Origin: Antedon mediterranea
Lineage: Eukaryota; Echinodermata; Crinoidea; Comatulida; Antedonidae
Length of the DNA stretch: 64,000 nt
Assembly: GCF_964355755.1 (NCBI RefSeq)
Contig: NC_092670.1
Coordinates: 21,637,201 to 21,701,200, forward strand
Reading direction: 5' to 3'
Part shown: positions 35,585-46,431 of the stretch, piece after piece
How positions within the stretch are numbered: position 1 is the stretch's first letter
How the letters are laid out: each line of letters starts with the position of its first letter
Position numbers and translations under genes: made by a program
Notes under the pieces: generated by a model
The model's database searches: none
Told to the model about the DNA's origin: nothing
The model's input: only the letters and a program-made list of their open reading frames with translations

Positions 35585-36893
35585 TGTTTTGTAATTAACA
35601 ATGAACGAGGAAATCCTTATATAGAACTGTATGATATTTTGGCAGACAATGAGTGAAATGCGTCGTTATTAATAACTGAACGCGTGATTAGGCACTTGAA
35701 CTTTAACCTCTGCAGCACTAATTTAACTAACCTTTAATACAATTGTTTCTAATCAGAAGACCGAGACAGAGATTACAATACAGATTAAAGATATAGAATC
35801 GATATATCATGTATTGATTTCCATATAGAATGTCGTGTGTGCTACTGCTTTTCTGGGTTTTTAAAAAAATGACAATATTTTTTAGTGTACATTTGTGTAT
35901 AAAGGTTTTATAATTAAACTAAATAATAACTAAACTATGAACGGGTCCAGTTTCTATAGCCGAATACAATGAAAACATTATCTGATAAAATATCAGTAAT
36001 TGTAAAAACACACTAAGTATACCTATTGAATATTTATTCAATTTGATATTGCATACAATAAACCAATTGGTGCAGCCTTTGCAAATTCATAACATGCAAT
36101 AAACATTCTTCGTGAACTAAAAACTTGAAATTTTAACATCATAAATATAGTTTTATAATACCTAACTCTATCTGAAATATACTGTCGTAATTGTGTAACT
36201 CGCGAACAGTGTTTTATCTGCATGAAGGCAAGTAAACGGCAGAAATGCGCATGTCTTATACGCAGCATGAAAAAAAGCTATATGTACTGTATTATTTCAG
36301 CCTCTCCATTTTTTTTCCTCAAAAAGTAAAGATACCATTCTATTATACGTTACAAAATAGTACAACTGCTGTTGCCAACAACATTAAACAAAACGTAATT
36401 TACAATCAGCGGCAGTGATAGCGCGTCATACGAACGTCAGACCAATAGACGGACTAACTGAAAAGTAAATTCAATATATTTCTAATTGGTTTCTTTTACA
36501 TAAATTATTTTTAGAAATGTATAACTTAATAATAAGTTATTCAACGAATATTACAATATCGTACAACAAATATACAAAACTGTCATAAATGTTTTGATCG
36601 TTTAAGTTTAAAAAGGTTAATAAAATAGTTCAAATTGCAACGTTTAAAATTAAAATTAATTTGTCCAACTTGCCCCTAAAGGTAGGATACAAAAGTGAGT
36701 AAACCTTAACACATTTAAGCTACTCTATGACATGGTTCTATTTCCAACATGGGAACGAAAATCATTCATCAGTTATTGGTCCGTCAATATAAAGCTTTGG
36801 TTGGATTATCTGGGCTTCTTAGCTTAGCCACCAACATACAGGGCCAGTGATATGCCAGCCATTGTGAGGTTACTGAAATGTATTTTAAGCGAG
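35585..36893. other. Spacer between the two DHCR7 genes
   Basis: Should hold the copy A promoter. A TATATAAG-like string on the minus strand at about 35,615-35,624 lies only 31-40 bases from the ATG, too close to be a convincing TATA box unless the leader is very short. The rest is AT-rich without exon signals. Confidence 0.4.
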
Positions 36894-36899
36894 TTTATT
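36894..36899 (-). terminator. Poly(A) signal for DHCR7 copy B
   Basis: Minus-strand AATAAA, 73 bases past the stop codon. Confidence 0.5.
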
Positions 36900-36971
36900 G
36901 CAAAATATGGCAAGCTTTGACAGTAAGCCTACTTTAAAATGTTACTACGACTTTCTTAAATAAAATTGGTT

Positions 36972-39162
36972 TTAAAAGATACCAGGTAGGATTCTATATC
37001 GTACAATTGATGTATACTTGGTCCAATCAGATCCATATTTCATTCTACATCGATGTTCATCTCTATAACAACGGTTTCCAAGCAAAATCATCATATATAT
37101 GATGTAGAAATAAGGGAAGATATGTGTAAAACCACACGACAGACAGTAGGCAAGCGCTTGCATAAGGTCGCCAGTGTAGTTCATATGTCGTCCCATTCCC
37201 CACCAGCCGGACAGAAGTAACTTGCTTCGACGCTTCTCGCCGTCAGCTGAGTAGTAGGTGCATTCGATAATCTTAGGCCTGCGACCCCATATTTTGCAGT
37301 CACCTGATGAGTTCCTGAAACGATCCTTTTGACAGTTGGTAGAGCGAAAGATGTAATAGCCTGCTAATCCAAGGCTTAGGATAAAGGTGGCAGCAATGTA
37401 AGATAGCTCGACTGGATGATATACAAGATAAAGTCCCTGAAAGAATAATTTAAATAACCTTTGTATTAGTACTGTATCTGGAATAAAACATCTCAATGTT
37501 GACTTTGGTCTTTGTGTGATCAAAAACGATATTCATTTACTTGTTATTAAATGTGTTCTTAGGTACTTTATTCAAAGCTAAAATGCTAAAGATACTGTAT
37601 ATAAGCATATTAAACAAACATCATTATTGAGCACCTTTATGTCACTACTCAAAACTCACATTTTATGATTTTGTTGGCAGCGCCATAAGCAATGACTGTC
37701 AGAATGGCGCTATATAAATCGAATCTTGATATTCATTATAGTAGATAATCACATTATTATTAATAAACTGTACCTGAAGTGTGTACATCCATGGTAACCA
37801 TACATTGTCTCCCCAGGCCAACATCCAGCCAAAGTGATCATGATGTATGTCTATAGTATTGAGGTACCAAGCTTCATTCCAGAAGAAGTCTACCACATAG
37901 ATAGCATGCAAAATATTCACAAGTATCATTGAATTTGTCACGTGTCCGTACAACTCGTATTGTTTCCACGCGTATGATAAATTGATTAATGTCCAGGCGC
38001 AGATCCCAGGACGACCGTTAAAGAATAATTTAAAATCGAACCAATCTCCTATACGGGGGTTAAATTCAGCACCCATTACAAAGTCGTATGCAAAATTTCC
38101 GCTAAAAACACAATCAGCAGACGACGTTGGGAAGAATCGCGCCTTTATTATCGCAAATATGGCGACTGCGTTGCCAATTATGTTGGCGACCCAGAGCATA
38201 GATCCCCAGTTGTCGATAATGATTGTAGGAGAGAACCATTTGAAGTAGAAGGCGTTTGCCAGCCATAACGCGTTAGATATTATCCAGGCTTGCAGACCAT
38301 TGATGTGGTAGTACATTTGGATTCCTGATGGAGTAATAGTGCCTCGACATCTTCCTCCACGGTAGCTTGGTAGAATCTTGCTGCAGACGTCCGGTAGGTA
38401 GTACAGAAAAATCTGACGAATAAAAATAAGAAGTATTTGGAACCTCAGTGATTGATTATTATATCCACTACCTAATTGTCGATGTTGCTCTTCACAAAAT
38501 GTATGAAAGAATCAAGAAAAGGAAGTCAAAAGATACAAAATAATAACATAACCTGTCGGAAAAATAATGGAATGTGTATTTTCGGAACACGTAAAAAAGG
38601 GGAAAGAGAAACAATGATGGTTACCTGAAAAGCATACCACGGTATGATTATTTTGAAAGCTTTTATTGTCAGGTCTGGTGTTTTCTTCCAGAAGTCCATC
38701 AGTGTTAACTGTCCGTTGTAGAGCTGAACAAGTGGAGAGCTCAGGGAACATTCATACTGGCTGCAAGCTACGAAGAAGTACAAGACCATGCATGGTGTCA
38801 TAGTCAGTAGAAAGAACATGGTGAGGGCGCTTAAAAGATCCACCTCCCTGAAATGAAAGTTGCACACATGAAGAGAATCGTACATTAAGAATACAAAGAC
38901 ATGAAAAAACTGACAAACGTTATTGCTATATTGTTAGGCTTATGACGTATGAATATTGACGTCATCGTTATGACATTATCACCAACATGCAACCTATGAA
39001 TCTTTACCATCATGCATCTTACCATGCTCGCCCCCATTTACCAGGTGTTCGACCATCATCTTCTTCTTCCTTCACACCATTGACCTTACTGCCATTTTGA
39101 GGTCGTACATCTGTTCTGGACAGAGTACAATTTGTTCCATTGCTTGTTGTTCTCTTCGACAT
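36972..39162 (-). CDS. DHCR7: 7-dehydrocholesterol reductase, canonical copy B (four exons)
   Basis: Exons on the minus strand are 39,162-39,023, 38,847-38,625, 38,412-37,774 and 37,436-36,972. Lengths are 140, 223, 639 and 465 nt, the same as in copy A, giving again 488 residues. All splice sites are GT-AG. The protein reads closer to the vertebrate enzyme than copy A does: [51 protein letters not shown] (Asp323), and a C-terminal RCYRDEHRC with KYG and PGIF. It is expected to be the working ER sterol delta-7 reductase. One oddity is Ser in LPSYRGG, where copy A has LPGYAGG. A pyrimidine-rich acceptor just upstream of the ATG, and a strong donor at 39,804, suggest a non-coding first exon ending at 39,805. 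Introns are shorter than in copy A except the last. Confidence 0.93.
37650..37745 (+). repeat. Retroelement 3' tail-like segment in DHCR7-B intron 3
   Basis: ATGGCGCTATATAAATCGAA (from 37,703) after CAGCGCCATAAGC resembles the conserved 3' end of invertebrate SINE/LINE families. It lies wholly inside the intron. Confidence 0.35.
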
Positions 39163-42100
39163 TTTACTCTAAGACTAAGAGGGAAAGAACATTGATTTAG
39201 AATGAAACCTATCTTTAAGAAAAAGGAAGTGGAAAATAAACAAGAATTAAGTTCCGGTAATTCAACTAGCCAGGCAGCATCGACGTATACCCATAGACTG
39301 TAATAAGCTCTTTTCGAATGAGTTGGCATGACAGGTCTGTAATTTAAGAATTTAAATAGAAAATAATGAGGCAAAAGCAAAACATATTTATAACGACTTT
39401 AGTGAAGAAGATAGGCCCAAGCATACGTCACAGACATTGTTCTAAAATCATTATCCGGAGGAGAGAGAAGAAGAGGGCAGCAGTCTTTAATGCAGTTATC
39501 CACAAATAAAACTGTTTGATAGAGTAGCTTCCTCCTAAGTACAATTTAAAAAATATAATAAAATATACACAAATAATAAATCTGATTTGGAGGTTTTAAT
39601 CATAATCATTCAGCTCAGTATGTTTTTTGGTAAGTGACTCGTCGCGTGAAACTAGACAGTACGTATAGCTAGCTAACGGTGTATACCACAAATGATGGAG
39701 CAGCACATGTACGACGATCGCCGCGGAGTCGAAGCGCCCCGGCTCCCGCGCTTTTTGTGCGCTTCACAAACTAATAATAAGTAATTTTGAATCATTATAC
39801 TTACCTTCAAATTTGAACAATTCGATCTCACAGTTGGATGGATATAATAAAGACCTTATTTCGGTAATGAATAAAAATACACAATATCTAGTGCTAGGAA
39901 ATCCCGAGGCCAGTGTGATATGATTAATTTATTAATTAATTAATCAGAACAAATGGATAGCCTCGTCTCGGTAGAGCCTATACAGTACAATTGAACTACC
40001 GTACCGTACCACTAAACAGTATGTGAACGAAGTTTTTAGCAAAGCGCCACTAGGCCTACGTGTTTGTTTGTAGTTGTTTACTACTGACTATAAGATCATC
40101 ACCGGATGTCCATTGTTCACAAAGTGTTCAAAAGTAATCATGATATCCGTTGTGTGTATTAAAGGATCATTACATTAATGAAAACTCACTACTCATGATA
40201 ATACAACCAGTGAAAGTTTCATTCTTCCTTGATAAACATATATAACAATAAAGGTTCTTAAAAAAAAGAGGGGGGGGGGGGTGGTGGTGCGGAGATTGTA
40301 AATGCCCAAATTGAATAAGACTATCAGGCTTAGGAGGGCCAACTAAACTTCGGTAAAATGTAGATAATATTCTAGTCAGCCCGGCATTGTCTCGAGAGTA
40401 GCTCACGTTTAATACAGTACAGTATTCATAACGGGTCAAGACTGTTGTAAGAAATATATCAGCAGAAAGTATTCAAAAATTAATATTATCCCTAGATAGA
40501 ATTGCACACTTGGTGGTATATAACCGTATGTTAATTCGTATATAACAGAAAATACATAATTAAACTACCTGAATATTATCATAGTCATGATGAAAAAACC
40601 TTGAATATTACCATACATTATTTTGCAAGGAATACGAACAATTATATTTTTGCGATACTCTCTTTTCACGACACAGACGATGAATGTTCAATTCGGTTTC
40701 GCTTTTGTTCTCTGCTAACCAAGCGTATGCCTATATATTAAACGAATCAACATAAGTAAAAGTAATATAACCATGCTTACCTAAAAATTGGCTGCCGGCA
40801 GGGAGCTAGTAAAATACGTACTTTAGAATAACGAACAACCCTTTCAATTGCAATTATTACATCTGCGCTATTGTGTTTAATGTCATTCAAACTTATTCTA
40901 TTTCACGTCAATCTTAGCAATTAGCGCCCTCGGCTTCAGTAAAAAAGCATTATCGAACTAGTAATAATGATCGAAGCTGTGATTTTATTAAGTTAACAAT
41001 CCATTGTCGTCTGACTCATGCGGGAATGCGTCTGCGCAGTTGTACATGTACATCATTCGATTATGTCTAATTGCTCAGACTATCTAAGTCTTCGCTACGA
41101 GAGCTTCAACGAACCATCCATCCAATTTTAAATAAAACAGGGTAATTTAATTTTTACAAAATGTTATTGAATGTGATCATAAAATAGGCCTATAATAATT
41201 AATAAATATTCATAATATAATATATAATGAATATTTTGTTTGCAACTAGCCTACATATAAGAAATGATATTTCAACACTGCATCTCGAGCTGTGTTCTGA
41301 CTTTAAACTCAATTACTGTACAATATGTGTTAGGAGGAGGCATGAATAATAGTAGTTTTTCTCGAGTCTCCACACATAATACAACAAATGGTTAAACATG
41401 TAAGTGTGTTAAGAAAAGTAGCTTATTATACGAAACAATACACTGATTATGAATGTATGAAATCTTCAAAGGGCAGAATTTGTATAAACGAAAAAGGTCA
41501 TATTAAGCCTCCGTAATTCAACTACAGCATATTATTCCGCAGTACTATCAGAAGAATGAACCACAACGGTGGGTAGGGCATACCAATCATTTTTCATGCG
41601 ATGGGATGGAGAGGGGCACAGCTGGTTTATTCATTTCACGTAGGCCTACCTGTATTTTGTTTTAATTTCGCCTATGACATCTTTCCAAAATTAAAAGCCG
41701 GCGTGAATTATAATCCCGAAGACGGTGGGAAATGTTCGTCGTCGACCAAACGAGGGAATGAGCCGTTTGCTATTACAGAATCCAGCTGTCCAAATAATAG
41801 TTCTTCATAAAGCTGACTAATTTAAAAACGTGCATTATCCTTCTCAGTATTTTATAGATCTATCTTACCTCGTTTATTTGTACTTATAGAAGTTAAACTA
41901 GTTTACACACACGCTAATTCATTCTGAATCCATATGGAAATGATGGTCATATCACCATTGCATTGGGCATATAATCACCCTATTTGGGTACATCACACTT
42001 TTTTTTGTTAAACTATAGTTTGACAGTGTAGACAGAGCTTTAGAGTGTAACCCTCGAGTTCCACTCGGAGACTCGCCTACATCCTACCCAATGTTCTGAG

Positions 42101-43158
42101 TAGTATAGAGTAAACATTGCAGTCGATTTACGAAGGCCTTATTAACAACAGTTTATGCGAGCACACGCCATATTTATATTTTGTTTTATAATTCTCTCAT
42201 TTAAAGCTATTGTAGTCAATAATATTGGAAGTCATTGGGTGAAGGACACTATCTATATTCAGAATTGAATGCACGTACAAAATTGAAAACGAACAATTAC
42301 ATTAAATTAATGACAACAGCTGTAAGATATGTTTCTTTGTTATTTTTCACTGGAACTGGTGAAATAATGTTCTTCTTGAGATACGAGTTAACTTTAACAT
42401 TCAAAGAAGAAGTATTTCGAGGAAAAAAATCGCTTAAATTATATATGAAGGGCTAGCATTGCCCGAAAGTTCGGTTAATTTTTCTGGCTGTTTTACTTTT
42501 CGATTTAGCTTTTTGCTTATTTTATTTTATTTCTCCATTGAGATCCAGCCACTGATACCCACATCATTGTAATGTTTTTCAGTAATTTGTTTTTGGATTT
42601 ATATAGGCCTATAGATATAGACCTAGTAATGATAATTACACTTTATTACACAGATAAAATCCCTGCGCTTCCAATCTCCATTATACAACGTTAGGCTTTT
42701 AGACCTATTTATTTTATATTTGTATATAAAATAAGTCTGTGAGGCTATCAAGAGGAACGACAGAGCTTCCTTGTTCCACCCTTAGGCAGGATCCAAACAA
42801 ATCAATTGTTTATTAGCTAAAAATGCGACAGCTGTTATCTCATTCATATAATGAGTTGGTTTGTGCAAACCAACCGTGGTGGATCAATCAAAACCCACAA
42901 TTAAAGACTTTTAATTAAACACAATTTTATTTAGATTGGAGGACACTCTAACATTGTTAAAAAACCCGGCGTTAAATCCCTGAGAAAATGAGCTTACATA
43001 GAAACTATGGATAACGTCCATTGCAAGGTCCACAGAGGATTTAGACCAAGAATTCCATTCACACTGAATACATTTATAGGCCTAATACTTTAGACCATGC
43101 GAGCAACACTACTACTGTATTTGTTAGATAAATCGTGAATTATTCCACCGAACTTTTG
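39163..43158. other. Gene-poor interval upstream of the DHCR7 pair
   Basis: It probably includes DHCR7-B leader exons (see 39,805) but no coding exon that I can support. A G-run lies at 40,271-40,280 and a partial MITE at 41,941-42,046. A short plus frame ending near 41,810 is somewhat richer in G and C than its surroundings, but has no family resemblance and no clear acceptor. Confidence 0.4.
41941..42046. mobile_element. GTCTACACTATC-family MITE, partial copy 2
   Basis: It retains the right half: TTTGGGTACATCACAC, a T-run, GTTAAACTATAGTTTGACAG and TGTAGACAGAGCTTTA. The left terminus is missing. Confidence 0.65.
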
Positions 43159-43351
43159 AGTTAAAATAACGATAGTGAGGCATTTAATGAATAGGCAAAC
43201 TGCCTTAAAATGTAACATGTTTCAAGAAACTATTCTCATCATCAGAACAGAAAACAACGCTGTTCTGATGATGAGAATAGTTTCTCGAAACATGTCATAT
43301 TTTAAGGCAGTTTGCCTATTTATTAAATGCCTCAATATCGTTATTTTAACT
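43159..43351. mobile_element. 193-bp fold-back element
   Basis: The arm 43,159-43,250 is followed by a 9-base loop and a nearly exact reverse complement at 43,260-43,351. Outermost pairs are AGTTAAAATAACG and CGTTATTTTAACT; innermost are ATCATCAGAACAG and CTGTTCTGATGAT. Only a handful of mismatches occur in about 92 pairs. The open frames on each strand are mirror images of each other and are not genes. Confidence 0.88.
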
Positions 43352-44340
43352 ACTACTGTACTATTTATTTGTTGCTCCATGGTTAAAAAGTGAAATGATA
43401 ACGACCGAGACAAAAGACTGGAGGAATTTAAATATATTTGGAAATACGTCAATGGTAGTGTCATCCCTCCTACGCACCGTCGTTCCAATTTCAACAATAA
43501 CAACAAAGTATATAATAAATATAGATACATTTTCAAACAGATAATTCGTGGCGCTTTTCAAGCTCAAACGGCGTAACCTCTTTTAGACTGTTGTTAGTCT
43601 TTTTTGTTATATAATTTTCAAAATCAATTCCTTTCAGTAAGTATGTTTTATTCTTTACTTTGAAGCTTTGAACCGTTGAGCTTATCTCATAAAAGCTATT
43701 TTCTTGTGTTATTCATTGGTCAAACACTATGTTAAATATCCGTAATCTTCTAACCAAGAACTGTTCGGGCGTAGGCATATATATATATGTGTGTGTGTGT
43801 GTTCTACTGACAATCCTACTGAGTTGGGAGTTCTTTACAGTAGTACAGTAGAGATAGAATACGAACGTAGGCATAAAATTCAGTTCAGCAAAAGTAAGTA
43901 GTCTTAACAGTATAAATGTTCACTATAACCAGTAGGCCTAATGTGTGCAAATAAACAAGTACATCCGGTCTATTAGTATTATTAGAAACAAGGCCAACAG
44001 CCATAAGTCGCGTGCTAAAACGCATAGTGATACCGGACCGACAGACAGACCGACCGACCGACATAGTGAACTATAGAGTCGCGTCCACGCGACAAAAAAC
44101 AATTATGATCCTAACCTGGTACTTATATCAGGGAAGAGTGAAATTACACTCTTCCTTGCTTATATTTTATTTCGTATATGTTTGTAATACTTCTATCTAG
44201 TTGTGAGCAACATACCCAGGGTTGAGCTGGTTTAGGCACATGGATTAGATCTGTAGGCCTATGGCCTAATATAATATAACTAGCAATTATTCCCGCCCCA
44301 GGGCGGGTTTCAAAATTAGTTTAAAGGTTTCTAAGTATAT
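43352..44340. other. Gene-free interval with one repeat element
   Basis: It contains an AT/GT microsatellite near 43,780-43,802 and the inverted GGTC-repeat element. No exon is supported. Confidence 0.45.
43985..44096 (-). mobile_element. GGTC-repeat element, copy 2 (inverted)
   Basis: On the minus strand the order is GTCGCGTGGACGCGACT, CACTATGTCGGTCGG with GGTC/TGTC repeats, AGCACGCGACT and GGCCTTGTTTC. This matches 7628-7775 in order and spacing. Confidence 0.6.
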
Positions 44341-46010
44341 AACACCCGACGCCAGTATGTCCCTATAGTTACTACACCCCACACTCTTTTTTAAAAACAA
44401 ACTCTTCCCAGGACAAATCCAACTTCAAATGAGAGGGGTATACATAGCTACGATAGGCCTATGGTTTAAATACGTTGTAAACTTTGTAAATGAATAGGTG
44501 TCATATTGGCTGATAATTAAAATATTTAATTTTGATCTGCGGGCCCCCAGCCTTCTTTCTCCTCTCACTATCCCAGCCACAATTAACCTTAACAACGCTA
44601 CCCATTGACAGTTAAAATTTAGTAACTTTTCCTAGTACAATTCCAATCATATACTTCATTATGCCAGTATTTTCGCTCCCCCTCCTGCCTCCTAACACAC
44701 CCCAGATACTGGACGATTCCAGAAAAATTATGTTAGCCATCACTCCCAACCCATAATTCCTCAGAGGCAGTTTTCAAATGTAGTACATTCCCAGTACAGT
44801 TTCAATCATGGTGATAGGCCTACATCCCCACCCCAAACTCTCATCCCCTTCCCAGGGATATTTAAAATACTTAAACAATTCCCTACCAATTTTGATAATC
44901 TACTACACCTAGCCTAAGCAAAATCCCCACTATCCCCTGAACCCCAACTTTCACACCCTATCTCCTTCCCCCCACCCTCTTCCAACAATTACCCCTCCCC
45001 CGTTTTGAAATGTAGTTTTAAACCTTCCCGGTACAATTGCCATCATTTTGATACCCCATATTTATGGTTACATGCAGAAACATACATTTTTATAACGAAC
45101 AAACATCGAAAGTGGGAAAAGTGGGCCATTTTCACCCGACGCCAGTAGGCCTACCTCCCAATACTCACCAACCCCCACACTCTTATTTAAAATACTTTAA
45201 CATCTTCCAACCACAATTGCATATGTATGGTTATACATGCAGAAAGAGAAATTTGTATAACAAACAAACAACGAAAGTGGCCCATTTTGACCACATTGTG
45301 ACCCCTAACTTGAATCCTAGATGGCGGATGATGTTCAAATAATATAGTAGTAGAACACAGTAATTGTAAAGAACGTGTATATGTTAACACATGTATGGAT
45401 GCCTGTAATGAGACAATCCAAGAGACTGATAGATAGCTGGATATGGTTAAAGTACTTTGCTAAATATGTAAATGAATTGGTGTCATATTGGTTAATAATT
45501 AAAATATGTATATCTATATCTATATTTCCCCAAACGCCTTCCTAAGTATAATTCAAATACTGTAAAACATTTGTAGTATAATTTTACAATTCGATAGCCT
45601 ACAACCCCGAGCCCAAGCAAAAATGACATCACAAACTACCCCTCCCCCTCCCACAAAAACCCCAGGAGTCGGGGGAATTTTTGTAAATGTAATTTAAAAC
45701 CTTCCGCGTACAATTGCTATCATTTTGATACCCCATACGTATGGTTACGTGCAGAAACAGAAATTTTTATAATGAACAAACATCGAAAGTGGGGGTTTTG
45801 ACCACATTTTGGTCCCTAACTTGGATCCTAGGTGGCGGATGATGTTGAAATATAGCTTAGAACATTCCCGGTACAATTGCGGTCATTTTGATACCCCATA
45901 TGTAAGATTACGTGCAGTAACAAAAATTTGTATAACGAACAAACAAACAAACAGACAGACAAACAAACAGACAGACAGACAAACTCTCTCACTTATAATA
46001 TAGTTAGATA
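44340..46010 (+). repeat. Degraded tandem non-coding repeats with a CAGA/CAAA tail
   Basis: Variants of GTACAATTGCCATCATTTTG, ATACCCCATAT, GGTTACGTGCAGAAACA and GAACAAACATCGAAAGTGG recur near 45,040, 45,205, 45,710 and 45,875. Around 44,490 and 45,470 a GTAAATGAATTGGTGTCATA segment is duplicated about 985 bases apart. The block ends in ACAAACAAACAGACAGAC-type repeats and CTCTCTCACTTATAATATAG, which looks like a retroelement 3' end. Gln/Thr-rich frames come from the tail and are not genes. Confidence 0.6.
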
Positions 46011-46019
46011 TAATAGTGC

Positions 46020-46135
46020 TAGGATTGGTACTTCGAACCATAAAGTCTGAGAGTGTCGATTGACGCGAACTCTGGTGGATGCGTACGTCTTAAAGTCACT
46101 CAGTAAGAATACTTCTAGCCATTCAACTATCAGCT
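46020..46135 (-). mobile_element. tRNA-derived SINE-like segment
   Basis: On the minus strand, TAGTTGAATGG (46,129-46,119) matches box A exactly. GAGTTCGCGTC (46,072-46,062) resembles box B, 46 bases further on. The arms around box B do not pair as a T-stem, so it is not a functional tRNA. It abuts the MITE that starts at 46,137. Confidence 0.42.
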
Positions 46136-46136
46136 C

Positions 46137-46296
46137 TAAAGCTCTGTCTACACTATCAAACTTTATGTGGCAAACAAATGTGATGTGCCCATATATGGAC
46201 ATGATGGTGTCATATCACTACCATATTTGGGCATATCACTACCATTTGGGCTCATCATTTTTTGTCAAACTAGTTTGATAGTGTGGACAAAGCTTC
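46137..46296. mobile_element. GTCTACACTATC-family MITE, copy 3
   Basis: Both terminal inverted repeats are preserved: AAAGCTCTGTCTACACTATC on the left and TAGTTTGATAGTGTGGACAA with AGCTT on the right. The boundaries TAAA and TTCA are mutated relative to TTAA. Confidence 0.75.
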
Positions 46297-46431
46297 ATTC
46301 ACCCCATATAATCTTTAAAAAGGAGTAATTTTCGAGAACATTACAATTTAATGTCACTTTGAAATCTAACCAAAACAATAATTCTCTATTTTTCAGTTCA
46401 GTTTAAATGGTACATTTTGCAAAAACGGAAT

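Noticed and set aside
41601-41816. Possible 3' exon with somewhat higher GC
   Set aside because: No convincing acceptor, partner exon or family resemblance.
43175-43567. Opposing open frames over the fold-back
   Set aside because: The two frames are mirror images created by the inverted repeat and have no independent coding signal.
45064-46003. Gln/Thr-rich and Pro-rich frames in the 45-46 kb block
   Set aside because: They arise from degraded repeats and the CAGA/CAAA tail.
46040-46140. Functional tRNA gene on the minus strand
   Set aside because: Box A and box B are present, but the acceptor and T-stem do not pair.
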